Source of the DNA: Rhodocyclaceae bacterium
GTDB lineage: Bacteria; Pseudomonadota; Gammaproteobacteria; Burkholderiales; Rhodocyclaceae
Assembly (NCBI GenBank): GCA_025353195.1
Contig: JANXRC010000087.1
Span: 1 to 35,123 of the forward strand
Reading direction: 5' to 3'
Length of the DNA: 35,123 nucleotides
Positions within the stretch are counted from its first letter, which is position 1. Each line of letters begins with the position of its first letter. The notes below the pieces were generated by a model. It did not search any database. It saw nothing but the letters and a program-made list of their open reading frames with translations, and had not been told where the DNA came from. This document shows positions 10,745-19,330 of the stretch, one piece after another. A program made the translations under genes and the position numbers.

Positions 10745-11137
10745 ATGGAGTTGAACAAGATCAGTGTTGTAGTGCTCTCGGACAAGCGCGAACAGTTGCA
10801 AATGGCCGCGATGATCGCCTCGGTAGGCGCGGTGAGCGGCAATGAAGTTCTGGTGTTTCTTTCGATGAACGCGCTGCGTTACTTCGTCAAAGGTGCCGAC
10901 GAAAAGGCTCCATGCGAAGGACCGGTGGGAGAACTGATGGAGCAAAAGAATGTTCCGCCGTTCAAAATCCTGTTCGAGCAGGCCGTGACGCTGGGCGACG
11001 CAAAAATTCATCCCTGTTCGATGGCCATGGACGTGCTCGGAATTGAACAAGGCGGACTCGAGGGCTATATTGGCGAACCGATGGGCCTGACCATGTTTCT
11101 CGACGAGTGCAAGGGTGGACAGGTCTGGTCTTTTTAA
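10745..11137 (+). CDS. DsrE/DsrF-like family protein
   Basis: A 130-residue soluble protein of the DsrE/F superfamily. The N-terminus KISVVVLSDKREQLQMAAMI gives the first beta-alpha unit, and the segment KIHPCSMAMDVLGIEQGGLE holds a cysteine in the position typical of DsrE2-like sulfur carriers (CSMxMDxxGI). Such proteins pass sulfane sulfur in the cytoplasm, often with TusA and rhodanese (family knowledge). The Shine-Dalgarno AAGGGGGAAG lies directly upstream. tusA follows after 19 bp and an SQR-like flavoprotein after that, so transfer of sulfur from sulfide oxidation is the likely job. Unlike many DsrE2 proteins it has no obvious membrane segment. Confidence 0.8.
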   Translation: MELNKISVVVLSDKREQLQMAAMIASVGAVSGNEVLVFLSMNALRYFVKGADEKAPCEGPVGELMEQKNVPPFKILFEQAVTLGDAKIHPCSMAMDVLGIEQGGLEGYIGEPMGLTMFLDECKGGQVWSF

Positions 11138-11156
11138 CAAACAAGGAATTTCATAC

Positions 11157-11387
11157 ATGTCGGAGAAGAAGATTATTGATGCCCGCGGCAGTTTCTGCCC
11201 CGGCCCCTTGATGGAACTGATCGCCGGGATCAAAATGGTCGAAATCGGCGATGAGATAGAGGTCTTGTCCACCGACAAGGGCTCGGCCGCCGAGATTCCG
11301 CAGTGGCTCAAGAAGGTCGGCCACGAGCACCTGGGCAGCCGCGAAGAGGCGGGTGTCTGGCACGTGAATCTAAAACGGAGCAAGTAG
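11157..11387 (+). CDS. tusA: TusA-family sulfurtransferase / sulfur carrier
   Basis: A 76-residue TusA-like protein. The signature Cys14-Pro-x-Pro17 (SFCPGPLMEL) is present, with Cys14 expected to carry a persulfide. The start at 11157 is set by AAGGAA upstream and by the normal TusA length; an in-frame ATG at 11115 would overlap the DsrE-like gene and add non-family residues. The neighbours (DsrE-like protein before, SQR-like flavoprotein after) suggest a role in dissimilatory sulfur trafficking rather than tRNA thiolation, which is inference from context. Confidence 0.88.
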   Translation: MSEKKIIDARGSFCPGPLMELIAGIKMVEIGDEIEVLSTDKGSAAEIPQWLKKVGHEHLGSREEAGVWHVNLKRSK

Positions 11388-11460
11388 CGAATAGCAGTTA
11401 GCGCAGCAAAGACGGTACCGCGAGGCGCCGATCATCAATTAAAAAAATGAGGAGACAGAC

Positions 11461-12594
11461 ATGAAGATACTGGTCATCGGCGGCGGCATGGGCGGAACGA
11501 TTCTCGCCAACAATGTGGCACGGACCCTCAAGGACGAGCTGAAATCGGGCAAGGTGCAGATCACCATGCTCTCCGCGTCGGACAAGCACATGTACCAGCC
11601 GGGCCTGCTCTACGTGGCCGTCGGGCGTATGACCCCGGACGAACTCTACCGCGATCAGGCCAGCCTGCTCGAACCGGGCATCCAGTTCCACGTCGATCCG
11701 GTCGAGCAATTCATGCTCGACGCCAACCAGGTGAAGACGAAGAGCGGCAAGGTCCATGGCTACGACATCATGGTCATCGCCACCGGTTCGCGCATGTTCC
11801 CGGATTCGATCCCGGGCCTAAAGGAGAACGCCGAGTTCTTCTATACCGAGGAGACGGCGGTGAAACTGTTCCACCGCCTGCGCGAATTCCAGGGCGGCAA
11901 GATCGTCATCGCGATGGGCGTGCCGCACAAGTGTCCGATGGCGCCGCTGGAAATCACCTTCATGCTGAACGAGTACTTCATGGAGCGCGGCATCCGCGAC
12001 AAGGTACAGATTCACTACACCTACCCGATCGGTCGCGTGCATACCCTGGAAAACGTTGCCAAGTGGGCGCAGCCGGAGATGGATCGCGTCGGCATCACCT
12101 ACGAGACCCTCTTCAACCTCAAGTCGGTCGACGGCGAAAAGCGCGTCCTGCACAGCGAGGAAGGCACCGAGATCAGCTACGACATGCTGATCTCCATACC
12201 GGCTCACAAGGGCATGGAGGTGATCGAGACCAACAAGCTGGGGCAGAACGGCTGGATACCCACCGATCGCTACAACCTCAACATGGAAGGCCGCAGCAAC
12301 GTCTTCGTGCTCGGCGATACCACCAATATTCCCATCAGCAAGGCTGGTTCCACCGCCCACTTCGAGGCGGAGACAGTGGGTGCCAATATCGCTGCCCTGG
12401 TCCGCTTCGGCGCGCCGGTGCGCAAATATGACGGCAAGGTCTTCTGCTTCATCCAGACGGGCTCGGAATCGGCCACCTACGCCATGTTCAACTACATCAA
12501 GCCGCCAGATCCCAAGGCTCCGACCCGCGCCATCCACTGGTTCAAGCTTGCGTACAACAAGCTCTATTGGATCTCGGCGCGCGGCTTGCTGTAA
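11461..12594 (+). CDS. Sulfide:quinone oxidoreductase-like FAD flavoprotein
   Basis: A 377-residue FAD-dependent oxidoreductase of the SQR/FCC family. The N-terminal dinucleotide-binding motif is VIGGGMGGTILANNVA, and a second stretch IMVIATGSRMFPDSIPGL is typical of the family. The protein contains exactly two cysteines, Cys158 in PHKCPMAPLE and Cys329 in KVFCFIQTG. They correspond by position to the redox-active pair conserved in SQR (C160/C356 of Acidithiobacillus). The third cysteine of many SQRs is missing. The C-terminus has amphipathic or aromatic residues (IHWFKLAYNKLYWISARGLL) suited to membrane attachment. It probably oxidises sulfide to polysulfide and reduces quinone. It follows tusA by 73 bp and precedes a DUF1641 gene by 10 bp. 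Confidence 0.87.
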   Translation: MKILVIGGGMGGTILANNVARTLKDELKSGKVQITMLSASDKHMYQPGLLYVAVGRMTPDELYRDQASLLEPGIQFHVDPVEQFMLDANQVKTKSGKVHGYDIMVIATGSRMFPDSIPGLKENAEFFYTEETAVKLFHRLREFQGGKIVIAMGVPHKCPMAPLEITFMLNEYFMERGIRDKVQIHYTYPIGRVHTLENVAKWAQPEMDRVGITYETLFNLKSVDGEKRVLHSEEGTEISYDMLISIPAHKGMEVIETNKLGQNGWIPTDRYNLNMEGRSNVFVLGDTTNIPISKAGSTAHFEAETVGANIAALVRFGAPVRKYDGKVFCFIQTGSESATYAMFNYIKPPDPKAPTRAIHWFKLAYNKLYWISARGLL

Positions 12595-12604
12595 GGAGAC
12601 GGCC

Positions 12605-13219
12605 ATGAGTGACAATACTTTCGAAATCGGCAGCATCCCGGAACTCGAGCGCGTGATGCAGGCTGCCAAGGACTCGGTTACCGACGACATGGTGTCGAGG
12701 CTGGCGGAGAACGGCGCCCAGGCGCTCGATCTGCTCGACCGCCTCAACCGCAGCGGCATCGATCGCGCTTTGCCGGTGCTGACGCGGCTGGTCGAGAACG
12801 GCGACCTGCAGCGCATCGTCGACATCGCCCGCGCCGTGGCGGCGGCCGAGGACGCAATGAACGACGACATGGTCGGGCGCGTGGCGCAAATGGGCGCCGA
12901 AGCCCTCAGCGTCATTGACCGGCTCAATCGCAGCGGCGTCGAACGCCTGATCGACATCCTTGATCGACTCAACGCCTCCGGCTCGCTCGACATCCTGGCC
13001 GACAAGCTGCCGAGCATGATCAAGCACATCGACATGGTCGATCAACTCGCCGGCTGCCTCACTCTCGGCGCCGAGGATGCCCGGAAACTGCCTCCGCCGT
13101 CCGGCGGCATCATGGCAATGGTCCGCCTGATGGGTGATCCCGAGAACCAGGCGGCGCTGCAGTTCGTCATGTCCATCGGCAAACGCATGCGCGCCAGCTG
13201 CGGTACGGGCAAGGGCTAG
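12605..13219 (+). CDS. DUF1641 domain-containing protein
   Basis: A 204-residue helical protein with an internal repeat: the segment around residues 28-60 (DDMVSRLAENGAQALDLLDR, then LNRSG) recurs around residues 85-118 (DDMVGRVAQMGAEALSVIDR, then LNRSG). The C-terminal third (DMVDQLAGCLTLG onward) is the part usually labelled DUF1641. Such proteins frequently sit beside SQR-type flavoproteins. The function is unknown; an accessory or membrane-anchoring role is only inferred. The start at 12605 follows GGAGACGGCC, 10 bp after the flavoprotein stop. A strong terminator lies 42 bp after its stop codon, making it the last gene of the sulfur operon. Confidence 0.8.
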   Translation: MSDNTFEIGSIPELERVMQAAKDSVTDDMVSRLAENGAQALDLLDRLNRSGIDRALPVLTRLVENGDLQRIVDIARAVAAAEDAMNDDMVGRVAQMGAEALSVIDRLNRSGVERLIDILDRLNASGSLDILADKLPSMIKHIDMVDQLAGCLTLGAEDARKLPPPSGGIMAMVRLMGDPENQAALQFVMSIGKRMRASCGTGKG

Positions 13220-13261
13220 CATTAACTGTCTCCTCCGCCGCTTCCGGAAGGAACCGGATTC

Positions 13262-13290
13262 AATCCCGGCCTCGAGCCGGGATTATTTTT
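13262..13290 (+). terminator. Rho-independent terminator of the sulfur operon
   Basis: A perfect 9-bp stem AATCCCGGC/GCCGGGATT (13262-13270 and 13276-13284) with loop CTCGA, followed by TTTTT (13286-13290). The T-run lies on the plus-strand side only, so it serves the DsrE-TusA-SQR-DUF1641 operon. The stop codon of the convergent oxidase-like gene (13283-13285) overlaps it. Confidence 0.82.
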
Positions 13291-14638
13291 CCCGCAGATT
13301 CTGAAGTCGCTGCTGGCGCAACGCCATTGCCTTGAGGCAGACCAGGACGAACATGATGCCGCCGATGACGGCAATTACGCCACCCAGACCCATCATGCCC
13401 ATGCCGATCTTCTGCGGCAGCGTGGTCAGAGCCTGCTCGGCGCCGGCCACCTTGCGCTGCACACCGTAACCACCCGACCACGCCAGACCCAGCACATGAA
13501 TCAACTGCCCGCCGCCATACACGTAGGGCTGCCAGCGCGCCATGCGCCCCCGTACCTCGCCGAAACCCAATTGAGGCAGCAGGACGTAAGTGAGACCCAT
13601 GAAGGCCAGCGTCACGCCCACCGTGGAACCGTGATAGTGCGCAGGGATCACCACATTGACGCCCTTTATCATGTAGGCCAGCACGCCGCCCACGGCGAAC
13701 AGCGAAAACGATGCGATGAACGCCGATTTGGCCGGACCAACCGGCGCCTTGCGCGTGGCCCACAGACTCAGGAATCCGACCAGAATCAGCGGCGCCATAT
13801 AGGGATGCCCCCACACCATGAGCTTGGCGAAAAGTTCCATGTGCGGCAAATCGCCGGCGGGAATCGTCAGGTAAATGAGCGGCACGGCCAGCAACGGCAG
13901 CGCGGCGATCCAGAACATCACCGTGAGCGAGCGAGCGGAGGCAGCAGAGGGCTGGCCAAGATGCGCGGCGATCCACAGCCAGGCCACCACCATCAGCAGG
14001 GCATGCTGAAACTGCAATGTATGCCCGCCGCCCCAGAACAGCACTTCAAAATAGATCTTTTCCTCGATTCTCGGCACCGCGACCCAGGACCAGACGAAGG
14101 CCGCCAGCGCCAGAAATGCCGCTACCGCACCGAGAAAAGCGCCGAGCTGCAACGGGGCGCCAAACAATGGTCGCGGCCAAGTGGTGATCAGTGCGCGCAA
14201 AACGGCCAGACCGAAACCGGCGCCGCAGATCCACAGCGAGGCATAGAAGACCTGCTGCTGCAACACCGGAATGTAGTTGTTGAGCACGGGATCGGCGCCC
14301 GGCAGAAACGGTGAAACCGTCATCACCGCGGTGCCGACTGCCGCCAACGCGAAGCCGCACCAGCCCAGCCAGGCCACTCCGCCACGGCCCAGCGCACTCC
14401 AGATCACGGCCGCGAACGCCATGAACCAGATTGCCACCGAAAGGTCGACGTGAACCACCAGCGCGGAGCGGAAAAAGTCCTTCAGCGGGAATACGTCCTG
14501 GATACCCGGCGTGCGTGACAGCACCAGCAAAATAGCCAGCAGGCCAGAGCCGATCAGTGCCATCAGCCCCAACCACAACCATGCCCTGGCAAGGGCTTTG
14601 GGCACTCCCCCGGAAATCGTGACGCTATGCGTATTCAC
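13283..14638 (-). CDS. Heme-copper oxidase subunit I-like membrane protein (divergent, CuB ligands incomplete)
   Basis: A 451-residue protein with 12 predicted membrane helices and the layout of a cbb3/NOR-type heme-copper oxidase subunit I. His63 (VVHVDLSVAIWF) fits the low-spin heme ligand of helix II, His206 (FWGGGHTLQFQH) the helix VI CuB ligand, and His334/His336 (PAHYHGSTVG, then YVLLPQLG) the helix X pair. By hand alignment to cbb3 CcoN, the helix VII motif GPHHLHYT corresponds to AVPLIYLT here, so both CuB histidines are missing. His278 and His381 are extra histidines in helices VIII and XI. The GTG at 14638 is preferred because the open frame above it runs antisense through the SCO gene. 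No subunit II or CcoO/P gene is near. It is divergent from a SCO gene, which suggests a copper-related terminal reductase, but the function is open. Confidence 0.72.
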   Translation of the reverse strand: MNTHSVTISGGVPKALARAWLWLGLMALIGSGLLAILLVLSRTPGIQDVFPLKDFFRSALVVHVDLSVAIWFMAFAAVIWSALGRGGVAWLGWCGFALAAVGTAVMTVSPFLPGADPVLNNYIPVLQQQVFYASLWICGAGFGLAVLRALITTWPRPLFGAPLQLGAFLGAVAAFLALAAFVWSWVAVPRIEEKIYFEVLFWGGGHTLQFQHALLMVVAWLWIAAHLGQPSAASARSLTVMFWIAALPLLAVPLIYLTIPAGDLPHMELFAKLMVWGHPYMAPLILVGFLSLWATRKAPVGPAKSAFIASFSLFAVGGVLAYMIKGVNVVIPAHYHGSTVGVTLAFMGLTYVLLPQLGFGEVRGRMARWQPYVYGGGQLIHVLGLAWSGGYGVQRKVAGAEQALTTLPQKIGMGMMGLGGVIAVIGGIMFVLVCLKAMALRQQRLQNLREK

Positions 14639-14734
14639 TAACACCCCCCGCGAAAAGTATGGAAGTATACGGCAAGGCCTGTTGGTAAACGAGGTACACT
14701 GATCGCCGCTTTTACAATTCCCGTTCCGGTTCCC

Positions 14735-15316
14735 ATGAAGCTGCTGTCGGCCCTGTTGCTGTGCGTTGCCCTGTTGTTGGCCGGGTGCTCGGAACCGTCG
14801 CGCTTCGTCTCCGCCGATCTTTCGACGGTTGACTGGGGCAAGGATTTCAGCCTTACCGATCACCACGGCCAGGCACGCCGCCTCGCCGATTTTCGCGGCA
14901 AGGTCGTCGTGCTGTTCTTCGGCTACACCCAGTGCCCCGACGTCTGCCCCACCACCCTGTCCGCCATGAGCGCGGCCATGAATCTTCTCGGCGATGACGC
15001 AAAGCGGGTGCAGGTGCTGTTCGTCACCGTGGACCCGGAGCGCGATACCCCAGCGTTGCTCGCCCAATACGCGCCGGCGTTTTACCCGAGCTTTCTCGGC
15101 CTGTACGCCGACGAAAAAGGCACCGCGGCGCTGGCGAGGGACTTCAAGGTGTTCTATGCCAAGCAGGCGGGATCGACCCCCGGCAGCTACAGCATCGATC
15201 ACTCTACCGGCAGCTATGCCTTCGACCCACAGGGCCGCCTGCGACTGCTGGTACGCCATGGCGAAACACCTGGCAACATCGCCGCCGATCTCAAATTGCT
15301 GCTGGCCGGCAAATAG
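14735..15316 (+). CDS. SCO1/SenC-family copper chaperone lipoprotein
   Basis: A 193-residue lipoprotein: signal peptide with lipobox LLLAGC, Cys18 being the lipidated residue. The thioredoxin-like domain has the copper-binding Cys67-x3-Cys71 (GYTQCPDVC) and a distal His156 (SIDHSTGSY), the three ligands conserved in SCO proteins that deliver copper to CuA sites or handle thiol redox in the periplasm. It is divergent from the heme-copper-oxidase-like gene with a 96-bp shared promoter gap, and is followed 14 bp later by a YdbL-like gene. As no CuA-bearing subunit II is in view, its client is uncertain. Confidence 0.9.
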   Translation: MKLLSALLLCVALLLAGCSEPSRFVSADLSTVDWGKDFSLTDHHGQARRLADFRGKVVVLFFGYTQCPDVCPTTLSAMSAAMNLLGDDAKRVQVLFVTVDPERDTPALLAQYAPAFYPSFLGLYADEKGTAALARDFKVFYAKQAGSTPGSYSIDHSTGSYAFDPQGRLRLLVRHGETPGNIAADLKLLLAGK

Positions 15317-15330
15317 ACTAGGGAACTCTT

Positions 15331-15756
15331 ATGAAACGACTCGTACTGCTGCTTGCCAGCCTCGCGCTGCCGGTTGCTGCGGCAGAACCTGCCAAGGCAG
15401 CCATCAATCTGGACATCGGCACGCCACCGGTTATTGTCGTCAAGCATTCCCTGGCGCAACGCACTTCGCGTCTGATACGCTTTTACGAAGCCGGCGAAAT
15501 CGGCTTGGGCAAGGATGGATTGATCTACCTGCGTGACGGCGTAGAGATCTTGCCGGCCAAGCGCCGGATCGCAGAAAAGCTGATCGACACGGAAAACGAA
15601 GAGCGCAAGGCGCTGATCCAGGCCCTGGCCGACAGCAACGGCCGGCGCGACGCCGAGCCGGAAGTATGGGAACTCATGCGCCAACGCTGGCACCAGCAGT
15701 GGAAATCCGGCTGGTGGTTGCGCGACGCCGAAGGCAAGTGGAGCAGGAAGCCCTGA
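15331..15756 (+). CDS. YdbL-like DUF1318 family protein
   Basis: A 141-residue secreted protein. The first about 18 residues form a signal peptide (MKRLVLLLASLALPVAAA). The mature part matches the YdbL/DUF1318 pattern: VVKHSLAQRTSRLIRFYEAG, a GLGKDGLIYLRDG stretch, the conserved region IAEKLIDTENEERKALIQAL, and a tryptophan-rich end (WKSGWWLRDAEGKWSRKP). Family members are often encoded with intermembrane-phospholipid-transport-like YdbH/YnbE; none of those is here. Probably co-transcribed with the SCO gene. The function is not known. Confidence 0.75.
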   Translation: MKRLVLLLASLALPVAAAEPAKAAINLDIGTPPVIVVKHSLAQRTSRLIRFYEAGEIGLGKDGLIYLRDGVEILPAKRRIAEKLIDTENEERKALIQALADSNGRRDAEPEVWELMRQRWHQQWKSGWWLRDAEGKWSRKP

Positions 15757-16476
15757 CACTGCGCAAGGCAAGAACGCTGACCGGCAGCGAACGCCCCCTC
15801 GGGGGCGCGTGATAATTCCATCATCATCGTTCGCTTGCTCCATATTGTCTTGAAACGTCGGCTGCCAATTTGCGCACTGTCGATTGACGTGCGTTGAACG
15901 TGCCGGCAGCGTTCGCTGGGTTCTTCGACTGAAGATGTCTCTCTCCGTTATGTCGTCTGGTCAAGCTCCCGAGCCGATCATGAATCGGTATTCGTTCTGC
16001 CACATCTGTTTCGCCCTGACCTCGTTCACGGGCGAGCCATCAAAGCAAAACAAACGCTTGCCCTTGGAGGCCTCTCGTGGCGTTAGCTCGCGGAGTGGGC
16101 TCTGAGTGCTCAGCGCAGATGCTTATGTGATCCTCGAACAAATATGACGATCCTGTTCTCGATGACAAAGGGCTTCGGGACCCTGCCGAATTGGCCAGTA
16201 GGTAACGACACCGTGATCGAACATTTATTGACCCTGATCAAGGTAATGACTTAGTCGCAGTGCAACAATTTGAGCGAAGAGGTTCATTGGCCACAACGGA
16301 TCCCTCCGCATGCAGCTGCACAGTACTCAGAGCCAATCGCAGTCTGTTTGTTGAGCCAGACGTCAATCACGCTGGTTGATGCAACCGATTGCTTAAGCCG
16401 CAGTTCATGTGTCGCGGTTTACCGAAAGCAGACTGACACGAGTCACATCACGGGCTGACGAGGTAGGAGCAGACGA
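15757..16476. other. 720-bp intergenic region upstream of the nap operon, with a possible coding remnant
   Basis: No gene could be supported. A GC-rich inverted repeat CGCCCCC/GGGGGCG (15792-15798 and 15801-15807) follows the YdbL-like gene but has no T-run. On the minus strand, 16122-15961 is open for about 53 codons and ends KQMWQNEYRFMIGSGA then stop, after GKRLFCFDGSPVNEV; it has protein-like composition but no start or recognised family, so it may be the tail of a decayed gene. The right half carries the FNR-type site and a roughly 200-nt nap leader. Base composition is lower in GC than in the genes around it. Confidence 0.5.
16228..16269 (+). promoter_or_regulatory. FNR/Anr-type site and -10 element of the nap operon
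   Basis: TTGACCCTGATCAA (16228-16241) matches the FNR consensus TTGAT-N4-ATCAA at nine of ten defined positions. AACAAT (16264-16269) lies where a -10 element belongs if the site centre is at -41.5, predicting a start near 16276. This is the class II FNR-activated geometry and fits induction of nitrate reductase by oxygen limitation. Confidence 0.68.
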
Positions 16477-16740
16477 ATGAATGTTTCCGGTGTTCTCTTG
16501 CGGGCGCGACCCGAGCGCTTTCCCGAAGTCATGTCCATGCTCGCCGACATACCCGGCGTTGCGGTGCATCTTACTGACCAGGCACAGGGTCGCATCGTCC
16601 TGACAGTCGAGGATGGCTCCGGCTACAGCGTCGAGGATTCGCTGCTCGCGGTACATCTGCTGGACGGCATCTCGGATGCCGCCCTTGTTTATCAGTATTC
16701 GGATGAAGGTCTCAACGAATCAATGGAGGGTCAGACATGA
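16477..16740 (+). CDS. napD: NapD, chaperone for periplasmic nitrate reductase maturation
   Basis: An 87-residue cytoplasmic protein of the NapD family, which binds the twin-arginine signal peptide of NapA until cofactor insertion is complete. The N-terminus [19 protein letters not shown] and the ferredoxin-like pattern ending [14 protein letters not shown] are typical. The next gene, napA, overlaps its end by 4 bp (ATGA), which indicates translational coupling. It is the first gene of napDAGHBC. A GTAGGAG Shine-Dalgarno precedes the start, after a leader of about 200 nt from the predicted FNR-dependent promoter. Confidence 0.93.
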   Translation: MNVSGVLLRARPERFPEVMSMLADIPGVAVHLTDQAQGRIVLTVEDGSGYSVEDSLLAVHLLDGISDAALVYQYSDEGLNESMEGQT

Positions 16741-19289
16741 GCATCAGCCGTCGCGAATTCATCAAGGCCAACGCCGTCGCCGCCACCGCAGTCGCCGCCG
16801 GCATGGCTGTTCCCGCTGCCGCTGCGGCAGCGAAAACGGAATCAGTCGCCAATCCAACGGCCGTGCGCTGGGACAAGGCTGCCTGCCGCTTCTGCGGCAC
16901 CGGTTGTTCGGTTCTTGTCGGCACACAGGATGACCGGGTCGTAGCAACCCAAGGCGACCCCGATGCATCCGTCAATCGCGGACTGAACTGCATCAAAGGC
17001 TACTTTCTGTCGAAGATCATGTATGGCGCCGATCGCCTCACAAAGCCGCTGTTGCGCAAGAAGGGCGGCAAGTACGACAAGAACGGCGAATTCACCGAAG
17101 TGTCGTGGAACGAAGCCTTCGACATTATGGCCGAGAAATGGAAGGCGGCACTGAAAGCAGAAGGCCCCGGCTCCATAGGCATGTTTGGCTCGGGCCAGTG
17201 GACGATTTTTGAAGGCTATGCAGCGAGCAAGTTATGGAAAGCCGGTTTCCGCTCCAACAACCTCGACCCCAACGCCAGGCACTGCATGGCGTCTGCCGTC
17301 GCCGGCTTCATGCGCACCTTTGGCATCGACGAACCGATGGGCTGTTACGACGACATCGAGAATGCGGATGCTTTCGTGCTCTGGGGTTCGAATATGGCCG
17401 AGATGCATCCGATTCTGTGGTCACGCATCACCGATCGGCGGCTGACTCACAACGAGTGCCGGGTAATGGTGCTGTCCACCTTCGAACATCGCAGCTTCGA
17501 TCTCGCCGATCTGGGGATGGTCTTTGTGCCGAATACCGATCTCGCGATCCTCAACTACATCTGCCATCACATCATCAGCAGTGGCAAGGTGAACAAGGCC
17601 TTCGTCAGCAAGAACGTGAACTTCAAGATCGGCGAAACCGACATCGGCTTTGGCTTGCGACCGGCTCATGCACTGGAGAAGGACGCCAAGTTCAATGGCT
17701 ACCCGGGCGCCGACGGCAAGCCGAAGAACAATCCGAGTGACGCAAGACCATCGACCTTCGAGGAGTTTGCCAAGTTCGTCTCCGCATACACCGTGGAGAA
17801 AGTGTCGAAGCTGTCAGGCGTGCCCGCCGACAAGCTAAAAGCGCTGGCCGAGTTGTACGCCGACCCGAAGAAAAAGATTGTTTCCTTCTGGACCATGGGC
17901 TTCAACCAGCATACGCGCGGCACCTGGGTGAACAACATGATCTACAACGTTCATCTCCTGACTGGCAAGATCTCCGAGCCGGGCAACGGCCCGTTTTCGC
18001 TTACCGGGCAGCCTTCGGCCTGCGGTACCGCGCGCGAAGTCGGCACCTTCTCCCATCGACTTCCGGCTGACATGGTGGTGACTAATCCCGAGCACCGCAA
18101 GATCACCGAGGGCATCTGGCAATTGCCGGAAGGCACGCTGCCCGACAAGATCGGCCTCCACGCCGTGGCGCAAAGCCGCGCCCTGAAGGACGGCAAGCTG
18201 AAGTGTTACTGGACCAGCACCACCAACAACATGCAGGCCGGACCGAACATCAATGGCGAGATCTATCCGGGGTGGAGAAACCCGGCCACTTTCATCGTGG
18301 TCTCCGATGCCTATCCCACCGTATCGGCTCTCGCTGCGGATCTGATCCTCCCGTCAGCAATGTGGGTGGAGAAGGAAGGCGCTTACGGCAATGCCGAGCG
18401 GCGCACCCAGTTCTGGCGTCAGCAGGTGAAGGCGCCGGGCGAGGCCAAATCGGATCTCTGGCAATACATGGAATTTGCCAAACGTTTCAAGGTCGAGGAA
18501 GTGTGGTCCGCCGAACTCATCGCCAAGAAGCCTGAATACAAGGGCAAGACTCTTTACGATGTGCTGTATGCCAACAAAGTGGTCAACAAGTTTCCGCTGG
18601 CCGAGCTTGAAAAGGTCAACGCCCACGCCATCAAGGGCTACATGAACGACGAGTCGAAAGCTTTCGGCTACTACGTGCACAAAGGTCTGTTCGAGGAATA
18701 TGCGCAATTCGGGCGCGGCCACGGCCATGATCTTGCCCTGTTCGACATTTATCACAACGCACGCGGACTGCGCTGGCCGGTAGTCGATGGCAAGGAGACG
18801 CTGTGGCGTTTCCGCGAAGGCTACGATCCCTATGTGAAGAAGGGGGAGGGCATCAAGTTCTACGGCCACAAGGATGGCAAGGCCGTAATCTTTGCCCTGC
18901 CGTATCAAGACCCGCCCGAGATGCCGGACAAGGAGTTCGATCTGTGGTTGTGCACCGGCAGGGTTCTGGAGCACTGGCATACGGGGAGCATGACGCGGCG
19001 GGTGGCCGAGTTGCACCGTGCCGTTCCCGAGGCGCAGATCTTCATGCATCCGGAGGATGCCAAGGCGCGCGGCTTTACGCGCGGCATGGAATGCAAGGTG
19101 GTGTCGCGACGCGGTGAAATTGTGGCGCACATCGAGACTCGTGGCCGCAACAAGCCGCCCAGGGGGCTCATCTTCATCCCCTTCTTCGACGAAGCCAAAC
19201 TGGTGAACAAGTTGACCTTGGATGCCACTTGCCCAATTTCGAAGGAGGCAGACTTCAAGAAGTGCGCGGTAAAGGTCGTGAGGATTTGA
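16737..19289 (+). CDS. napA: NapA, periplasmic nitrate reductase catalytic subunit
   Basis: An 850-residue molybdopterin oxidoreductase that reduces nitrate to nitrite in the periplasm. The Tat signal is [10 protein letters not shown] followed by an Ala-rich hydrophobic stretch. The [4Fe-4S] cysteines are Cys50, Cys53, Cys57 (CRFCGTGC) and Cys85 (GLNCIKGYF). Cys183 in [12 protein letters not shown] is the expected Mo ligand, the residue that marks NapA-type enzymes. The length is normal for the family (about 830). Bis-MGD-binding stretches such as [13 protein letters not shown] and [17 protein letters not shown] are intact. It overlaps napD by 4 bp and precedes napG by 41 bp. Electrons should arrive through NapB from NapC and/or NapGH. 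Confidence 0.97.
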   Translation: MSISRREFIKANAVAATAVAAGMAVPAAAAAAKTESVANPTAVRWDKAACRFCGTGCSVLVGTQDDRVVATQGDPDASVNRGLNCIKGYFLSKIMYGADRLTKPLLRKKGGKYDKNGEFTEVSWNEAFDIMAEKWKAALKAEGPGSIGMFGSGQWTIFEGYAASKLWKAGFRSNNLDPNARHCMASAVAGFMRTFGIDEPMGCYDDIENADAFVLWGSNMAEMHPILWSRITDRRLTHNECRVMVLSTFEHRSFDLADLGMVFVPNTDLAILNYICHHIISSGKVNKAFVSKNVNFKIGETDIGFGLRPAHALEKDAKFNGYPGADGKPKNNPSDARPSTFEEFAKFVSAYTVEKVSKLSGVPADKLKALAELYADPKKKIVSFWTMGFNQHTRGTWVNNMIYNVHLLTGKISEPGNGPFSLTGQPSACGTAREVGTFSHRLPADMVVTNPEHRKITEGIWQLPEGTLPDKIGLHAVAQSRALKDGKLKCYWTSTTNNMQAGPNINGEIYPGWRNPATFIVVSDAYPTVSALAADLILPSAMWVEKEGAYGNAERRTQFWRQQVKAPGEAKSDLWQYMEFAKRFKVEEVWSAELIAKKPEYKGKTLYDVLYANKVVNKFPLAELEKVNAHAIKGYMNDESKAFGYYVHKGLFEEYAQFGRGHGHDLALFDIYHNARGLRWPVVDGKETLWRFREGYDPYVKKGEGIKFYGHKDGKAVIFALPYQDPPEMPDKEFDLWLCTGRVLEHWHTGSMTRRVAELHRAVPEAQIFMHPEDAKARGFTRGMECKVVSRRGEIVAHIETRGRNKPPRGLIFIPFFDEAKLVNKLTLDATCPISKEADFKKCAVKVVRI

Positions 19290-19330
19290 CGCGACCCCGA
19301 TCACCGAACTAGAAATCTTGTCGGATAGTC

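Noticed and set aside
14639-15259. Minus-strand extension of the oxidase-like gene by about 207 codons
   Set aside because: It runs antisense through the SCO gene, is not membrane-like, and the family starts at about the GTG at 14638.
15792-15807. GC-rich hairpin CGCCCCC/GGGGGCG after the YdbL-like gene as a terminator
   Set aside because: No T-run follows, and with only two bases between the full arms the loop must open the stem. It could aid a factor-dependent end but is not a clear intrinsic terminator.
16270-16458. Plus-strand 62-codon frame before napD
   Set aside because: It has only a TTG start, no Shine-Dalgarno and no family resemblance, and lies within the predicted nap leader.
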